IMG/VR virus record: IMGVR_UViG_3300042691_044527
Location: 1-21,054 of that record
Length of the DNA: 21,054 nt
From: a virus
Strand: one strand, 5' to 3'
The notes beneath the pieces were generated by a model. That model was not told the origin of the DNA, ran no database searches, and was given only the letters and a program-made list of their open reading frames with translations. Shown here one piece after another: positions 1-6,880 of this stretch. Within the stretch, counting starts at the first letter, position 1. Every line of letters starts with the position of its first letter. The position numbers and the translations under genes were made by a program.

Positions 1-573
1 ACAGATTTTGCAAGTAAAACAACTGAATCTGAGAATTCAGAAAAAGAAATACAAGACACTGAAACAGAACTATCTGCCTCAGAGGATGAAATAAGCGAAC
101 TTGTTTCATCAACTTTAAATACTATAGAAGAAACAAAGGAAGAGCAAAGGCTACAAAGAATTGAAGAAGCAAAGGAAGAAGCCAGAGAAGCAGCAGAGTC
201 TGGTGGAGAAATAACAGAAGAGCAGAAAGAGCTTATAGTTAATGCTTTATTTGAAAATGCTGGGGGGGAACCAATAACGGCAGAAGCTATAGCTGAATCT
301 GGAATTGATTATGAAGATCTTCCACCAGATACTCCAGTTGAATTAGAAAATGGCGTGGTGTTAACAGCTGAAATAGCAGATGCGCTTGAGGTTTTTGAAG
401 ATGTTGGTGAATTGTTTACAGAAGTATTCTCTGATCCAGGAAAAGTGTTAATGGCATTTGCAAATGTGGGTGCCGATATGTCTCCAGAGGTTAGAGAGAA
501 GGCTGAGGATATCGTTGTTATAACGCTTGTCGTTGGTCAAATAGTAGTAGCAGGATCAATACTTAGGAGGTAA
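1..573 (+). CDS. C-terminal part of a large acidic protein of unknown function
   Basis: The frame is open from the first base to the TAA at 571-573, so this is the 3' end of a longer gene whose start lies left of the window. The visible 190 residues are very rich in Glu, Ser, Thr and Ala. Residues about 40-70 look like a charged helix or coiled coil. A more ordered C-terminal segment follows, and the last 20 residues are hydrophobic and end in Arg-Arg, as in a membrane-associated tail. Its place just before the lysis genes would fit a late virion protein, but I recognise no domain. An internal GTG at 355 could be taken as a start, but the continuous upstream reading frame argues against it. 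The Shine-Dalgarno sequence of the next gene lies in its last codons. Confidence 0.75.
   Translation, partial: TDFASKTTESENSEKEIQDTETELSASEDEISELVSSTLNTIEETKEEQRLQRIEEAKEEAREAAESGGEITEEQKELIVNALFENAGGEPITAEAIAESGIDYEDLPPDTPVELENGVVLTAEIADALEVFEDVGELFTEVFSDPGKVLMAFANVGADMSPEVREKAEDIVVITLVVGQIVVAGSILRR
565..570 (+). promoter_or_regulatory. Strong Shine-Dalgarno AGGAGG for the 577 gene
   Basis: AGGAGG lies six bases before the ATG at 577, inside the last codons of the upstream gene. It supports translational coupling and fixes the start of the small membrane protein. Confidence 0.7.
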
Positions 574-576
574 AAA

Positions 577-759
577 ATGAAATGGATTAAAGACAGAGTA
601 CTGGCTATTCTGAATGAAAATTTCACCTTCCTAGGCTTTTTTGTTGCGTGGGTAGTATTAGAGGGCAGTGCAAAGACAGTCGTAGGATATGTGACATTAT
701 TATCAATAGCCCTCTGGTTCCTTACCATTGGTGTCCGAGCAAGGGCAGAAGAAGAATAG
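577..759 (+). CDS. Small membrane protein in the lysis region
   Basis: This 60-residue protein starts at an ATG with a strong AGGAGG site and follows the upstream stop by three bases. It has a charged N-terminus (MKWIKDR), a hydrophobic stretch at about residues 16-29 and a second at about 36-50, then a charged Arg/Glu-rich end, so one or two membrane passes are likely. Position before a lipoprotein, a two-TM protein and the endolysin suggests a role in lysis, perhaps as a holin or antiholin. That role rests on context only, because no family signature is visible. The -10 element of the next gene lies across its 3' end. Confidence 0.7.
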   Translation: MKWIKDRVLAILNENFTFLGFFVAWVVLEGSAKTVVGYVTLLSIALWFLTIGVRARAEEE

Positions 760-768
760 TGTTATAAT
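760..768 (+). promoter_or_regulatory. Extended -10 promoter (TGT-TATAAT) for a leaderless lipoprotein mRNA
   Basis: TGT followed by TATAAT at 763-768 is a perfect extended -10. Seven bases separate it from the ATG at 776, so transcription would start at or within a base of the start codon. No -35 hexamer is evident at the usual distance. Confidence 0.65.
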
Positions 769-775
769 GGAGGCT

Positions 776-1009
776 ATGAAGATCTCAAAAATATTAGCCT
801 CCATATTTTTGGTAGCAGCGCTATCAAGCTGCGGATACGATGGGCACTATAGATACCCATGTCAGGACCCTGCTAATTGGAATACAGAGGACTGCAAGCC
901 TCCAATATGTACTGCTAACGGGGCATGCCCAGAAGATCTGGTTGGTACTGATGTAGTTGATGGTACAATAGATGAGACGGTAGTAGAGGAAGAAATAACA
1001 AATGAATAA
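776..1009 (+). CDS. Small secreted lipoprotein
   Basis: Starting at the ATG at 776 gives a 77-residue protein with a textbook lipoprotein signal: MKIS, a hydrophobic core, and the lipobox LSSC, with lipidated Cys about residue 18. The mature part has several more cysteines (YPCQ, EDCKPPIC, GACPED) and an acidic C-terminal tail. An in-frame ATG at 767 overlaps the -10 box and so is a poor start; 776 is chosen because it sits at the predicted transcription start. It ends overlapping the next gene by eight bases. Within a lysis region it may be a spanin-like or superinfection-exclusion lipoprotein, but the latter is speculative and spanins are not expected in a Gram-positive host. No family recognised. 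Confidence 0.75.
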   Translation: MKISKILASIFLVAALSSCGYDGHYRYPCQDPANWNTEDCKPPICTANGACPEDLVGTDVVDGTIDETVVEEEITNE

Positions 1010-1403
1010 ATCAAGATACACATCAGCCGAATTAGATGCAAGACTAAAGTTTGCTCTGGGCATAATGCTTGGAGTTATTTTGTTATCAACAACACTTGGT
1101 ATTCTTTATGCTCTTATATTTGTAACACAGCCAGTAAATGCACAATCTGAAAATGACAAGATGTTCTTTAATGTTCTTGGTAGCGTTGCTACATTTATTA
1201 CTGGTACCCTTGCTGGTTTGCTTATTGGTAAGAGTGGCGCACAAGAAATGAAAGATGCAATGGCAGACCAGGCAAATGTTTTTGCTGCAACTGAAGAAGA
1301 AACAACAGTTGTTCAAGAAATAACAGAAGAAGTCCCTACTGGAAAACCAGAAGGCGAAATGCCAGAAGAAACAGAAGTAGATGAAGATTGGGATAAGGAT
1401 TAA
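1002..1403 (+). CDS. Two-TM membrane protein, candidate holin
   Basis: This 133-residue protein has a short cytoplasmic-like head, a long hydrophobic segment at about residues 16-41, and a second at about 57-76 rich in Gly, Thr and Ala that ends in IGKSG. A strongly acidic C-terminal tail rich in Glu, Thr and Pro follows. Two membrane segments with a charged tail, immediately before a CHAP endolysin (two bases between the genes), is the arrangement expected of a class II holin or holin partner. The window holds another holin-like protein at 12227, so the roles could be split. The ATG start overlaps the end of the lipoprotein gene. Function is inferred from topology and position only. Confidence 0.7.
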   Translation: MNKSRYTSAELDARLKFALGIMLGVILLSTTLGILYALIFVTQPVNAQSENDKMFFNVLGSVATFITGTLAGLLIGKSGAQEMKDAMADQANVFAATEEETTVVQEITEEVPTGKPEGEMPEETEVDEDWDKD

Positions 1404-1405
1404 TC

Positions 1406-2029
1406 ATGGCAGAGATGGGAACAGCTGCAAAACTTATTGAGGTAGCAAAAGGTGAGCTTGGAGTTATTGAAGGTCCAAGAGATAATGAAACCAAGTATGG
1501 GAAATTTACTAAGGCAAACTTTCAGCCATGGTGTGGATCTTTTGTTATGTGGTGTGCAGATCAAGCTGGAGTAAAAGTTCCTAATACTGTGTATACACCA
1601 GCAGGGGCTCAAGCATTTAAAAAGGCTGGCAAATGGATTGATGGAGATTTGGCAGATCCAGAGCCAGGTGATATTGCATATTTTGATTTTCCTGCTGATG
1701 GTGTAGATCGTATCTCACATGTTGGTATTGTTATTAAAGATAATGAGGATGGAACTGTTTGGTGCATTGAAGGAAATACCACTAATCGTAAAGGCGGAAG
1801 CCAACGAAATGGTGGAGAGGTTTGCAAGCAGCTTCGTGCATATAAGAAAAATAAAAAGGGCGTTCAGATTTCTATTGTAGGGTTTGGTCGTCCTAAATTT
1901 AAAGGTAACGCAGCTAAACAAGATGCATCATTAACTGCTATAGAAGAAAAAACATTTGGTATAAAAGATGAAGATCTTAAGCAGTCAGATGCCAAAAAGT
2001 GTCCAACATGTGGACAAGCAGTAAAATAG
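1406..2029 (+). CDS. CHAP-domain endolysin
   Basis: A 207-residue cell-wall hydrolase. Residues about 6-165 form a CHAP (cysteine, histidine-dependent amidohydrolase/peptidase) domain. The catalytic Cys43 is in PWCGSF, His105 is in ISHVGIV, and the probable third residue is Glu122 in WCIEGN. CHAP enzymes cut peptide or amide bonds in peptidoglycan and release phage at the end of infection. There is no signal peptide, so it needs a holin, and holin candidates lie just upstream. After the domain comes a linker with a motif (SLT..EEK.FGI..E.L, residues 175-191) that recurs in the holin-like protein at 12227, then a CPTCGQ tail like half of a zinc ribbon. No separate wall-binding domain is obvious. 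Confidence 0.9.
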   Translation: MAEMGTAAKLIEVAKGELGVIEGPRDNETKYGKFTKANFQPWCGSFVMWCADQAGVKVPNTVYTPAGAQAFKKAGKWIDGDLADPEPGDIAYFDFPADGVDRISHVGIVIKDNEDGTVWCIEGNTTNRKGGSQRNGGEVCKQLRAYKKNKKGVQISIVGFGRPKFKGNAAKQDASLTAIEEKTFGIKDEDLKQSDAKKCPTCGQAVK

Positions 2030-2034
2030 CATAC

Positions 2035-2063
2035 TTGACGATATAAAAATCTTTTGATATACT
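2035..2063 (+). promoter_or_regulatory. Complete -35/-10 promoter for the Ntn-hydrolase gene
   Basis: TTGACG at 2035-2040, a 17-base spacer, and TATACT at 2058-2063 preceded by TGA (extended -10). This is among the most complete rightward promoters in the window. The transcript would have a short leader containing AGGGG before the ATG at 2086. Confidence 0.7.
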
Positions 2064-2085
2064 AGTTAAGAAGCTAGGGGTAAGC

Positions 2086-2607
2086 ATGACTTGTATTGCT
2101 GCAATAATCAAAGATGGCAAAGCGTATATGGCTGGTGAAAGAGCCGTAACTGATGATTCCCATATATCTAAAATAGATACACCAAAAATATGGAAAACTG
2201 GTGACTACCTTATGGGGTATTGCGGTGGACTAGAAGCACAAATAATACAAAATAATTTTAAGCCCCCTGCCATTGAAGGCAATGTAGATAAGTTTATGCG
2301 TACTAAATTTCTTGAATCTATTAAGGCATTTTATGATAAGTGGGGCATGAGGATAGAAAAAGAATCAGAATTATCTTTATTAATATGTGTAAAGGGTAGA
2401 ATGTTTGAGCATGAGACCGCTACTCTTACAATGATTTCCTATGATACGCATTATCATGCCATAGGATCTGGGTCAGCCTACGCTTTGGGTTCTCTTCATG
2501 CTACCCAAAACTATAAAGATCCAAAGCGGAGGCTCACTCAGGCTCTTGATGCTGCAATAATGTATAGTCCAAATTGTTTATATCCAGTTGACTTTCTAAG
2601 CAAGTAG
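2086..2607 (+). CDS. Proteasome-like Ntn-hydrolase (HslV / 20S beta superfamily)
   Basis: The 173-residue product opens MTCIAAIIKDGKAYMAGERA, the pattern of N-terminal-nucleophile hydrolases of the proteasome type. Removing Met1 exposes a Thr. Counting that Thr as 1, a Lys falls at position 33 (in DTPKIW), where the catalytic Lys33 of proteasome beta subunits lies, and a Glu is at 17 in place of the usual Asp. A later Gly-Ser-rich strand (IGSGSAYALG) matches the 128-135 region of the fold. Length is close to HslV (about 175). No ATPase partner such as HslU is in the window. It has its own promoter, and an SD (AGGGG) sits six bases before the ATG. It may mature or degrade virion or host proteins; the target is unknown. 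Confidence 0.75.
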   Translation: MTCIAAIIKDGKAYMAGERAVTDDSHISKIDTPKIWKTGDYLMGYCGGLEAQIIQNNFKPPAIEGNVDKFMRTKFLESIKAFYDKWGMRIEKESELSLLICVKGRMFEHETATLTMISYDTHYHAIGSGSAYALGSLHATQNYKDPKRRLTQALDAAIMYSPNCLYPVDFLSK

Positions 2608-2610
2608 GGG

Positions 2611-2616
2611 TAGAAT
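2611..2616 (+). promoter_or_regulatory. -10 box (TAGAAT) for a leaderless start at 2623
   Basis: TAGAAT ends six bases before the ATG at 2623, the same spacing as the TATAAT-start pairs elsewhere in the window. It is one mismatch from consensus, has no TGn extension and no clear -35. Confidence 0.45.
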
Positions 2617-2622
2617 ATATAT

Positions 2623-2832
2623 ATGGCAATTAACTTTGAGGAAGAATTTGAGCGAGATATAAACGACAAAGAGTTTCATATCTGGCTACAAAATGGAGTA
2701 GACAGGGGATGGGTTACAGCACCATTCTGTTATACTCATGAGGGTGATCCCTATATGAATGATGAAGAAATGATAGAGTGGGAACAGGGTGGAGATCCTT
2801 GTTGCTTTGTAATGAAAATGATAGATAACTAA
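2623..2832 (+). CDS. Small acidic conserved phage protein of unknown function
   Basis: A 69-residue protein beginning MAINFEEEFERDIND. It is rich in Asp, Glu and Trp, has three cysteines (FCYTH, DPCCF), and carries phrases such as GVDRGWVTAPFCYTHEGDPY and GGDPCCFVMK that I recall from short hypothetical proteins of actinobacterial phages; that memory cannot be checked here. The Cys/His pattern could bind a metal. It is probably transcribed from its own -10 and has no SD, and it ends eight bases before the subtilase gene, which has its own AAGGAG. No function can be assigned. Confidence 0.7.
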   Translation: MAINFEEEFERDINDKEFHIWLQNGVDRGWVTAPFCYTHEGDPYMNDEEMIEWEQGGDPCCFVMKMIDN

Positions 2833-2840
2833 GGAGAAGC

Positions 2841-3650
2841 ATGAAAAAGGCAGTGGGTATTTTTGTTTCATTGATGTTGGTTGTATTTTTGCAACCAACT
2901 ATTGCACAGGCAGAGGACCAAAAGGTTCTTGCTATTATTGATACGGCTATGGATTCTACAAAGAATTCATCTGTTATACATGAAGTATGTATTACTACTT
3001 ATGTAAATAATCGTCCCGTAATGGATTCTAATAGATATTGTCCAAATGGAACTAACCGTCAAGAAGGTCCTGGATCTGCAAATGTAAAGAGCTGGACAGC
3101 CAAAGGGAGTGGTTATAATGTTGATCACGGGTATGACATTACTCAAGTAGCAAATAATGTTGCTCCAAATGTTAAAATTGTTTTTATTCGTATTGCAGAA
3201 ATTACAAGTGCAAATACTGTTGTTATGCAAGGCCAATCGCTTTCTGATGCTGTTCAATGGGTGGCAAATAATGCTTCACGATTTAGCATTGATGCTTTAT
3301 CAATTAGCGTATCAAGAAGTAATTTTCTTGCTGGTACATGTCCAGTAGATAACATCCTTTCAGGTGCTGTACAAAAGCTTAAGTTACAGGGAATTACTAC
3401 GTATGCTGCTACTGGAAATGACTCCAAGACAAATATGGTTGGATTCCCAGCATGTGTAACTGACGTTGTTGGCGTTGGTGCAGTTACTTCTGGTGGAATC
3501 TTGTATAAGACAACTAATAGTGGTCCTGGTATGGATTCTACATTTTTGGGAGAAGCAAGAGTCAGATCTTATACTGGACTTGCAAAAACAATTCACGGAA
3601 CCTCCGTTTCTTCCCCAGGATTAGCAGCAACTGTCTTAGGACAAAGATAA
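2841..3650 (+). CDS. Secreted minimal subtilisin-like serine protease (S8)
   Basis: The ATG at 2841 follows AAGGAG. Residues 1-24 are a classical Sec signal peptide ending AQA. The S8 catalytic set is complete and in order: Asp34 in LAIIDTAMD, His96 in VDHGYDITQ, oxyanion Asn193 in AATGND, and nucleophile Ser255 in HGTSVSSPG. At 269 residues, with the chain ending 14 residues after the Ser, it is shorter than usual and lacks both an inhibitor prodomain and the usual C-terminal helices. Cysteines at 50, 67, 167 and 205 could form disulfides, which fits an exported enzyme. The likely role is cutting host surface or extracellular proteins, or helping lysis or entry. A terminator follows directly. 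Confidence 0.85.
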   Translation: MKKAVGIFVSLMLVVFLQPTIAQAEDQKVLAIIDTAMDSTKNSSVIHEVCITTYVNNRPVMDSNRYCPNGTNRQEGPGSANVKSWTAKGSGYNVDHGYDITQVANNVAPNVKIVFIRIAEITSANTVVMQGQSLSDAVQWVANNASRFSIDALSISVSRSNFLAGTCPVDNILSGAVQKLKLQGITTYAATGNDSKTNMVGFPACVTDVVGVGAVTSGGILYKTTNSGPGMDSTFLGEARVRSYTGLAKTIHGTSVSSPGLAATVLGQR

Positions 3651-3660
3651 TAAATAAAAA

Positions 3661-3701
3661 AATAGCTCCCATACTTACATTGGTGTGGGAGCTATCTTTT
3701 T
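3661..3701 (+). terminator. Strong intrinsic terminator after the subtilase gene
   Basis: A 13-base-pair stem (ATAGCTCCCATAC at 3662-3674 against GTGTGGGAGCTAT at 3683-3695, with one G-T pair) encloses an 8-base loop and is followed by CTTTTT. The -10 box of the carbamoyltransferase gene begins right after it, so the two form an insulated boundary between transcription units. Confidence 0.9.
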
Positions 3702-3709
3702 GATATAAT
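3701..3709 (+). promoter_or_regulatory. Extended -10 promoter (TGA-TATAAT) for the carbamoyltransferase unit
   Basis: TGA at 3701-3703 and TATAAT at 3704-3709 follow the terminator directly. The ATG lies at 3726, leaving a short leader with an AAGAGG site, so this gene is leadered, unlike many others in the window. Confidence 0.65.
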
Positions 3710-3725
3710 AGGTAAGAGGTTATAT

Positions 3726-5375
3726 ATGAGTGAAATTTTTGGTATTTCTTTTAATCATGACTCATCTTTTTGTGCTTTTGAAAATGGTAAAGTAAAATAT
3801 TTTTCTAAAGAAGAAAGATTTTCAAAGAAAAAAAGAGATACCCACCCAGTTCTATCAATGCTTGCGTATAATACAAACGATACGGATGTTGCATTGGCTT
3901 TTTCATCACCTACATATAGAAAAGGTGTTGCAGAATCATATATTGACCTAGTTAGAAAAAAACATAATGTAAAAAATTTCGTAGAGTATTCAGACCAACA
4001 CCATCTAATTCATGCTAATCTTGCATTTTATAATAGTGGTTTTTCAGAAGCATTAGTATTTGTAATTGATAGAAATGGTTCAGTATATTTTGATTCCTGC
4101 AGAGAGTCAGAAACTGTGTTTGTGGCATCTTATCCAAATAACTTTAAACCAATATATAAAAATTTTTGGATAGAAAAAAATAGTGCACATGAAGAGCTTT
4201 TAAGATTTCAAAGAGAAAATCCAGATTGCGATGTCAATGGAAGATCTATGTTTAGCATAGTCAAGGTATATGAGTCAGCTACTTCTTTAATTAAACAGCA
4301 CCCGCTTGAAAATGGAAAAACTATGGGTCTTTCTGCATATGGAGATAAAGACATTGTATATCCAAATCTATTCATAGATAAAATTACTCCAAATGATTAT
4401 TATTTTGCTCATGACCAAATCAAAGATATGAAGGCATCAGTTAACAGAGAACTAAATCATCTTGCTATTGATTCGGTTCCAAAGAATGAATATCAGATTT
4501 ATGCAAATTACGCTTGGCAAGTACAAAAACAAACTCAAGAAGCAGTTGCAGAACTTATTAATCGTTATGTAGAAAAAACTGGAATAAAAAATGTTTGTGT
4601 GACTGGTGGATATGGACTAAATGTAGTTGCCAACTATTATTATATAACACAATTTCCAGACGTTAATTTCTTTTTTGAGCCACTTGCTGATGATTCTGGC
4701 AATAGTATAGGCGCTGCAATGAAGTTATATAGAGATCAAACTCTTGATTCAAACATATATCCGCTTGAGCATACATTTTTTAGCGGTATTAGATATGATC
4801 TAAGAGGAATACAAGGAAGTAAGACCACTGTACAAGAAGTTGCTGACCTATTATCTAATGGAAAGAGTGTGGCTATATATAATGGTTTATCTGAAGCTGG
4901 ACCTAGGGCATTAGGAAATAGATCAATATTATTTGATCCAAGAGATCCAGATGCAAAAGAAAAAATTAATAAAATCAAAAAAAGAGAGTGGTATAGGCCA
5001 TTTGCTGCAATGTCTCTTGAAAAAGATGCACAAATATATTTTGATATGGGCAAAATAGAAAAAAGCGAATTTATGACAATTTCTTTTCCCGTTAATGAAA
5101 AAGCAAAAAAGCATATACCTGGTGTTGTACACATAGACGGAACATGTAGAATTCAAACAGTAAATAAAAATAATCGTGAAATTTTTAATTTATTAAATGA
5201 ATTTAAAAACCTTACTGGCGTAGGTATTTTGCTTAATACTAGTTTTAATTTGGCTGGAAAACCTTTAGTAGAAACACCAGAAGATGCCTTTTATACTTTT
5301 AAAAATAGTAATCTAGATTATGTTTGGTTTCCAGAGATATCAAAAATAGTTTCTAGAAAAGATATAGGAGAGTAG
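3726..5375 (+). CDS. Carbamoyltransferase, NodU/TobZ family
   Basis: A full-length 549-residue enzyme of the NodU/CmcH/TobZ family, which moves a carbamoyl group from carbamoyl phosphate, through carbamoyl-AMP, onto a hydroxyl of a sugar or antibiotic. Family marks: GISFNHDSS at residues 6-14, the metal-binding HHLIHA at 92-97, GLSAYG at 201-206, TGGYGLN near 293-299, GPRALGNRSIL at 392-402 and REWYRPFA at 420-427. The N-terminal part is the TsaD-like half and the C-terminal part the YrdC-like carbamoyltransferase half. The acceptor is not predictable. Glycosyltransferase genes about 7 kb downstream make a sugar on the virion, DNA or host surface a reasonable guess. It is the first gene of a long rightward unit with its own promoter and a terminator upstream. 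Confidence 0.9.
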   Translation: MSEIFGISFNHDSSFCAFENGKVKYFSKEERFSKKKRDTHPVLSMLAYNTNDTDVALAFSSPTYRKGVAESYIDLVRKKHNVKNFVEYSDQHHLIHANLAFYNSGFSEALVFVIDRNGSVYFDSCRESETVFVASYPNNFKPIYKNFWIEKNSAHEELLRFQRENPDCDVNGRSMFSIVKVYESATSLIKQHPLENGKTMGLSAYGDKDIVYPNLFIDKITPNDYYFAHDQIKDMKASVNRELNHLAIDSVPKNEYQIYANYAWQVQKQTQEAVAELINRYVEKTGIKNVCVTGGYGLNVVANYYYITQFPDVNFFFEPLADDSGNSIGAAMKLYRDQTLDSNIYPLEHTFFSGIRYDLRGIQGSKTTVQEVADLLSNGKSVAIYNGLSEAGPRALGNRSILFDPRDPDAKEKINKIKKREWYRPFAAMSLEKDAQIYFDMGKIEKSEFMTISFPVNEKAKKHIPGVVHIDGTCRIQTVNKNNREIFNLLNEFKNLTGVGILLNTSFNLAGKPLVETPEDAFYTFKNSNLDYVWFPEISKIVSRKDIGE

Positions 5376-5377
5376 CA

Positions 5378-5563
5378 ATGGCAAGATATGAATATGATTG
5401 CATGAGGTGTTCTTATAGAACAGTAAAAGAAAGATCTATGCATGAAGAAGATCCAGGATATATCTGTGAAGCTTGCAATAAACCACTGGTTCGTGTATAC
5501 TCTAATATAGGAGTTACATTTAACGGCACTGGATTTTATTCCACCGACAATAGAAAGAAGTAA
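5378..5563 (+). CDS. FmdB-like zinc ribbon protein
   Basis: A 61-residue protein that opens MARYEYDCMRCSY, has a second CxxC (CEACNK), and ends with the NGTGFYSTD segment typical of the FmdB family of putative regulatory zinc ribbons. Four cysteines in two CxxC pairs should bind one zinc. It follows the carbamoyltransferase stop by two bases and has an AGGAGAG site before its ATG, so the two are probably translated from one mRNA. FmdB-like proteins are common in actinobacteria and their phages; their biochemical role is poorly defined, so DNA, RNA or protein binding all remain possible. Confidence 0.8.
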   Translation: MARYEYDCMRCSYRTVKERSMHEEDPGYICEACNKPLVRVYSNIGVTFNGTGFYSTDNRKK

Positions 5564-5564
5564 A

Positions 5565-6377
5565 GTGATAGATATAGTTCCAATATCTTTTAATGGAATT
5601 GAAGATATAGAATATAACAGCATTTTGTACAAAGAAAAATTTATAAAAGATGCCGTTATGGTTTTTAGAAATGCAAACCTATCACATGAAAATCATATAA
5701 AAATTAACGATGTTTTTTCTAAAATTCTTGGATGTCATAGAGAAAATAATGTAAATGGTTATACAGAAAATCATTCAAGAATGACAGAAAATAAAAAACA
5801 TCAAGTTGGTAGTGATGATATTATGTTGACTTGGCATATTGAGCATCCGCACTACGAAAATCCAATCGTTCTTGGTACATGGAATATGCATAAGTTTACT
5901 ACAGACGAAGAAAATGGAAAAACATATTTTGTAGATACTGAAACATTATTTAATATGATGCCAAAGAATATGCAAGATTTTTCTTTTAATTGCAAAATTA
6001 TCAATCCAGTTGGAGAAACACAAGGACTTTCTGGCATACACAATTTGATTGAAAATCATTGGATAACAAATAAACCATTGATCAGAATTAGCCATTTATA
6101 TCAAACTGGAAAAGATTATCAGGTTTTGCATTCTTTTGAAAATAGAATACCAACAAGTTTTGAATATGAAGAATATAACAATGTTATTTCTTGGATACAA
6201 AATCAAATATCTAAAAATTTAGACATAAGAATGGTACATAGATGGAATCAGGGTGATTTGGCTGTTACCGATATGTACAAGATGTGTCATGCTGTTAGCG
6301 GAGGGTTTGAATCTAAAGATAGAGAGTTTACTGGAATTTGGGCTCGTCAATATAAAAACGATATAAGAAAAGGGTAG
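5565..6377 (+). CDS. TauD/clavaminate-synthase-like Fe(II)/2-oxoglutarate oxygenase
   Basis: A 270-residue protein starting at a GTG directly after the zinc-ribbon stop, with AAGAAG upstream. Iron ligands fit the TauD/TfdA fold: His91-x-Glu93 in LTWHIEHPH and distal His242 in YKMCHAVSGG; Arg261 in IWARQ is placed to hold 2-oxoglutarate. The HxE pair, rather than HxD, is the form seen in clavaminate synthase and asparagine oxygenase. Such enzymes hydroxylate or desaturate small molecules, often amino-acid derived, using oxygen and 2-oxoglutarate. Its position behind the carbamoyltransferase suggests a joint modification pathway, since hydroxylation could create the hydroxyl that is carbamoylated; this is inference. 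The substrate is unknown. Confidence 0.8.
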   Translation: MIDIVPISFNGIEDIEYNSILYKEKFIKDAVMVFRNANLSHENHIKINDVFSKILGCHRENNVNGYTENHSRMTENKKHQVGSDDIMLTWHIEHPHYENPIVLGTWNMHKFTTDEENGKTYFVDTETLFNMMPKNMQDFSFNCKIINPVGETQGLSGIHNLIENHWITNKPLIRISHLYQTGKDYQVLHSFENRIPTSFEYEEYNNVISWIQNQISKNLDIRMVHRWNQGDLAVTDMYKMCHAVSGGFESKDREFTGIWARQYKNDIRKG

Positions 6378-6383
6378 TAAAAT
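6378..6383 (+). promoter_or_regulatory. Possible -10 box (TAAAAT) before the DUF7455-like gene
   Basis: TAAAAT lies just before two in-frame ATGs, at 6384 and 6393. The second is nine bases away and would suit a leaderless or near-leaderless transcript. The match is weak in an AT-rich region. Confidence 0.3.
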
Positions 6384-6392
6384 ATGAATACA

Positions 6393-6629
6393 ATGAACAC
6401 ACAAGAAAAAATATGGATTTTGGATTTGTCTGATCGTTGTGATAGATGTGCCGCACAAGCATTTGTAAAGGTTATTGGTCAGAACGGAGACCTTCTTTTT
6501 TGCTCACATCACTACAATAAAATAGTTGATAATGCTGTTGGATATGATAAAATAATGAAGTTTGCTGTAGATATTATTGATGAAAGAGAAAAGCTCGCTG
6601 AAAATAAACTCATTGGAAGTGCAAATTGA
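6393..6629 (+). CDS. DUF7455-like actinobacterial zinc-binding protein
   Basis: A 78-residue protein with the segment DRCDRCAAQAFVKV followed by GDLLFCSHHYNK. The CxxC plus CxHH pattern and the flanking words match a short family (DUF7455) that I know mainly from actinobacteria and their phages. It should bind one zinc; no biochemical role is established. An alternative ATG at 6384 adds MNT, but the second ATG at 6393 is preferred because it is better spaced from the upstream TAAAAT. No SD is visible. It ends overlapping the thioredoxin gene by four bases. Confidence 0.75.
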   Translation: MNTQEKIWILDLSDRCDRCAAQAFVKVIGQNGDLLFCSHHYNKIVDNAVGYDKIMKFAVDIIDEREKLAENKLIGSAN

Positions 6630-6880
6630 TTAAGCATGCTTTTTATTTTACTGCAGAGTGGTGTGGCCCTTGTAAGCGAGTTCGTCCAATTGTTGAAGAG
6701 GTCAACAGAGATAGTGCTATAAAATTTCAAATCATAGATGCAGATGATAATTTAAATTTATGTAAAAAATATTCAATAACTTCAATTCCAACTTTTATAT
6801 TAATTGAAGATGAAAAAGAAATAAGCAGAATGTCTGGAGCTAAAACTAAAAAAGAACTTGAGGATTTTTTAAATGGATAG
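6626..6880 (+). CDS. Thioredoxin-like protein
   Basis: A compact 84-residue thioredoxin fold. The redox site WCGPC has cysteines at 13 and 16, and the cis-proline loop ITSIPTF is at about residues 50-56. At 84 residues it lacks the first strand and helix of the usual 105-residue thioredoxins and looks like a glutaredoxin-sized phage thioredoxin. The start appears to be TTG at 6626, overlapping the previous stop, with GGAAG about seven bases upstream; there is no ATG between there and the active site. Likely roles are electron supply to ribonucleotide reductase, or recycling of peroxidases such as the AhpC encoded at 18013. No partner reductase is in the window. Confidence 0.85.
   Translation: MIKHAFYFTAEWCGPCKRVRPIVEEVNRDSAIKFQIIDADDNLNLCKKYSITSIPTFILIEDEKEISRMSGAKTKKELEDFLNG

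Noticed and set aside
3157-3348. A 63-codon rightward ORF inside the subtilase gene
   Set aside because: Leu-rich shadow of the protease frame; the protease signatures are in the other frame.
4736-5134. A 132-codon leftward ORF inside the carbamoyltransferase gene
   Set aside because: It lies opposite a strongly conserved enzyme region, has Ser/Leu/Ile-rich shadow composition and no promoter or SD.
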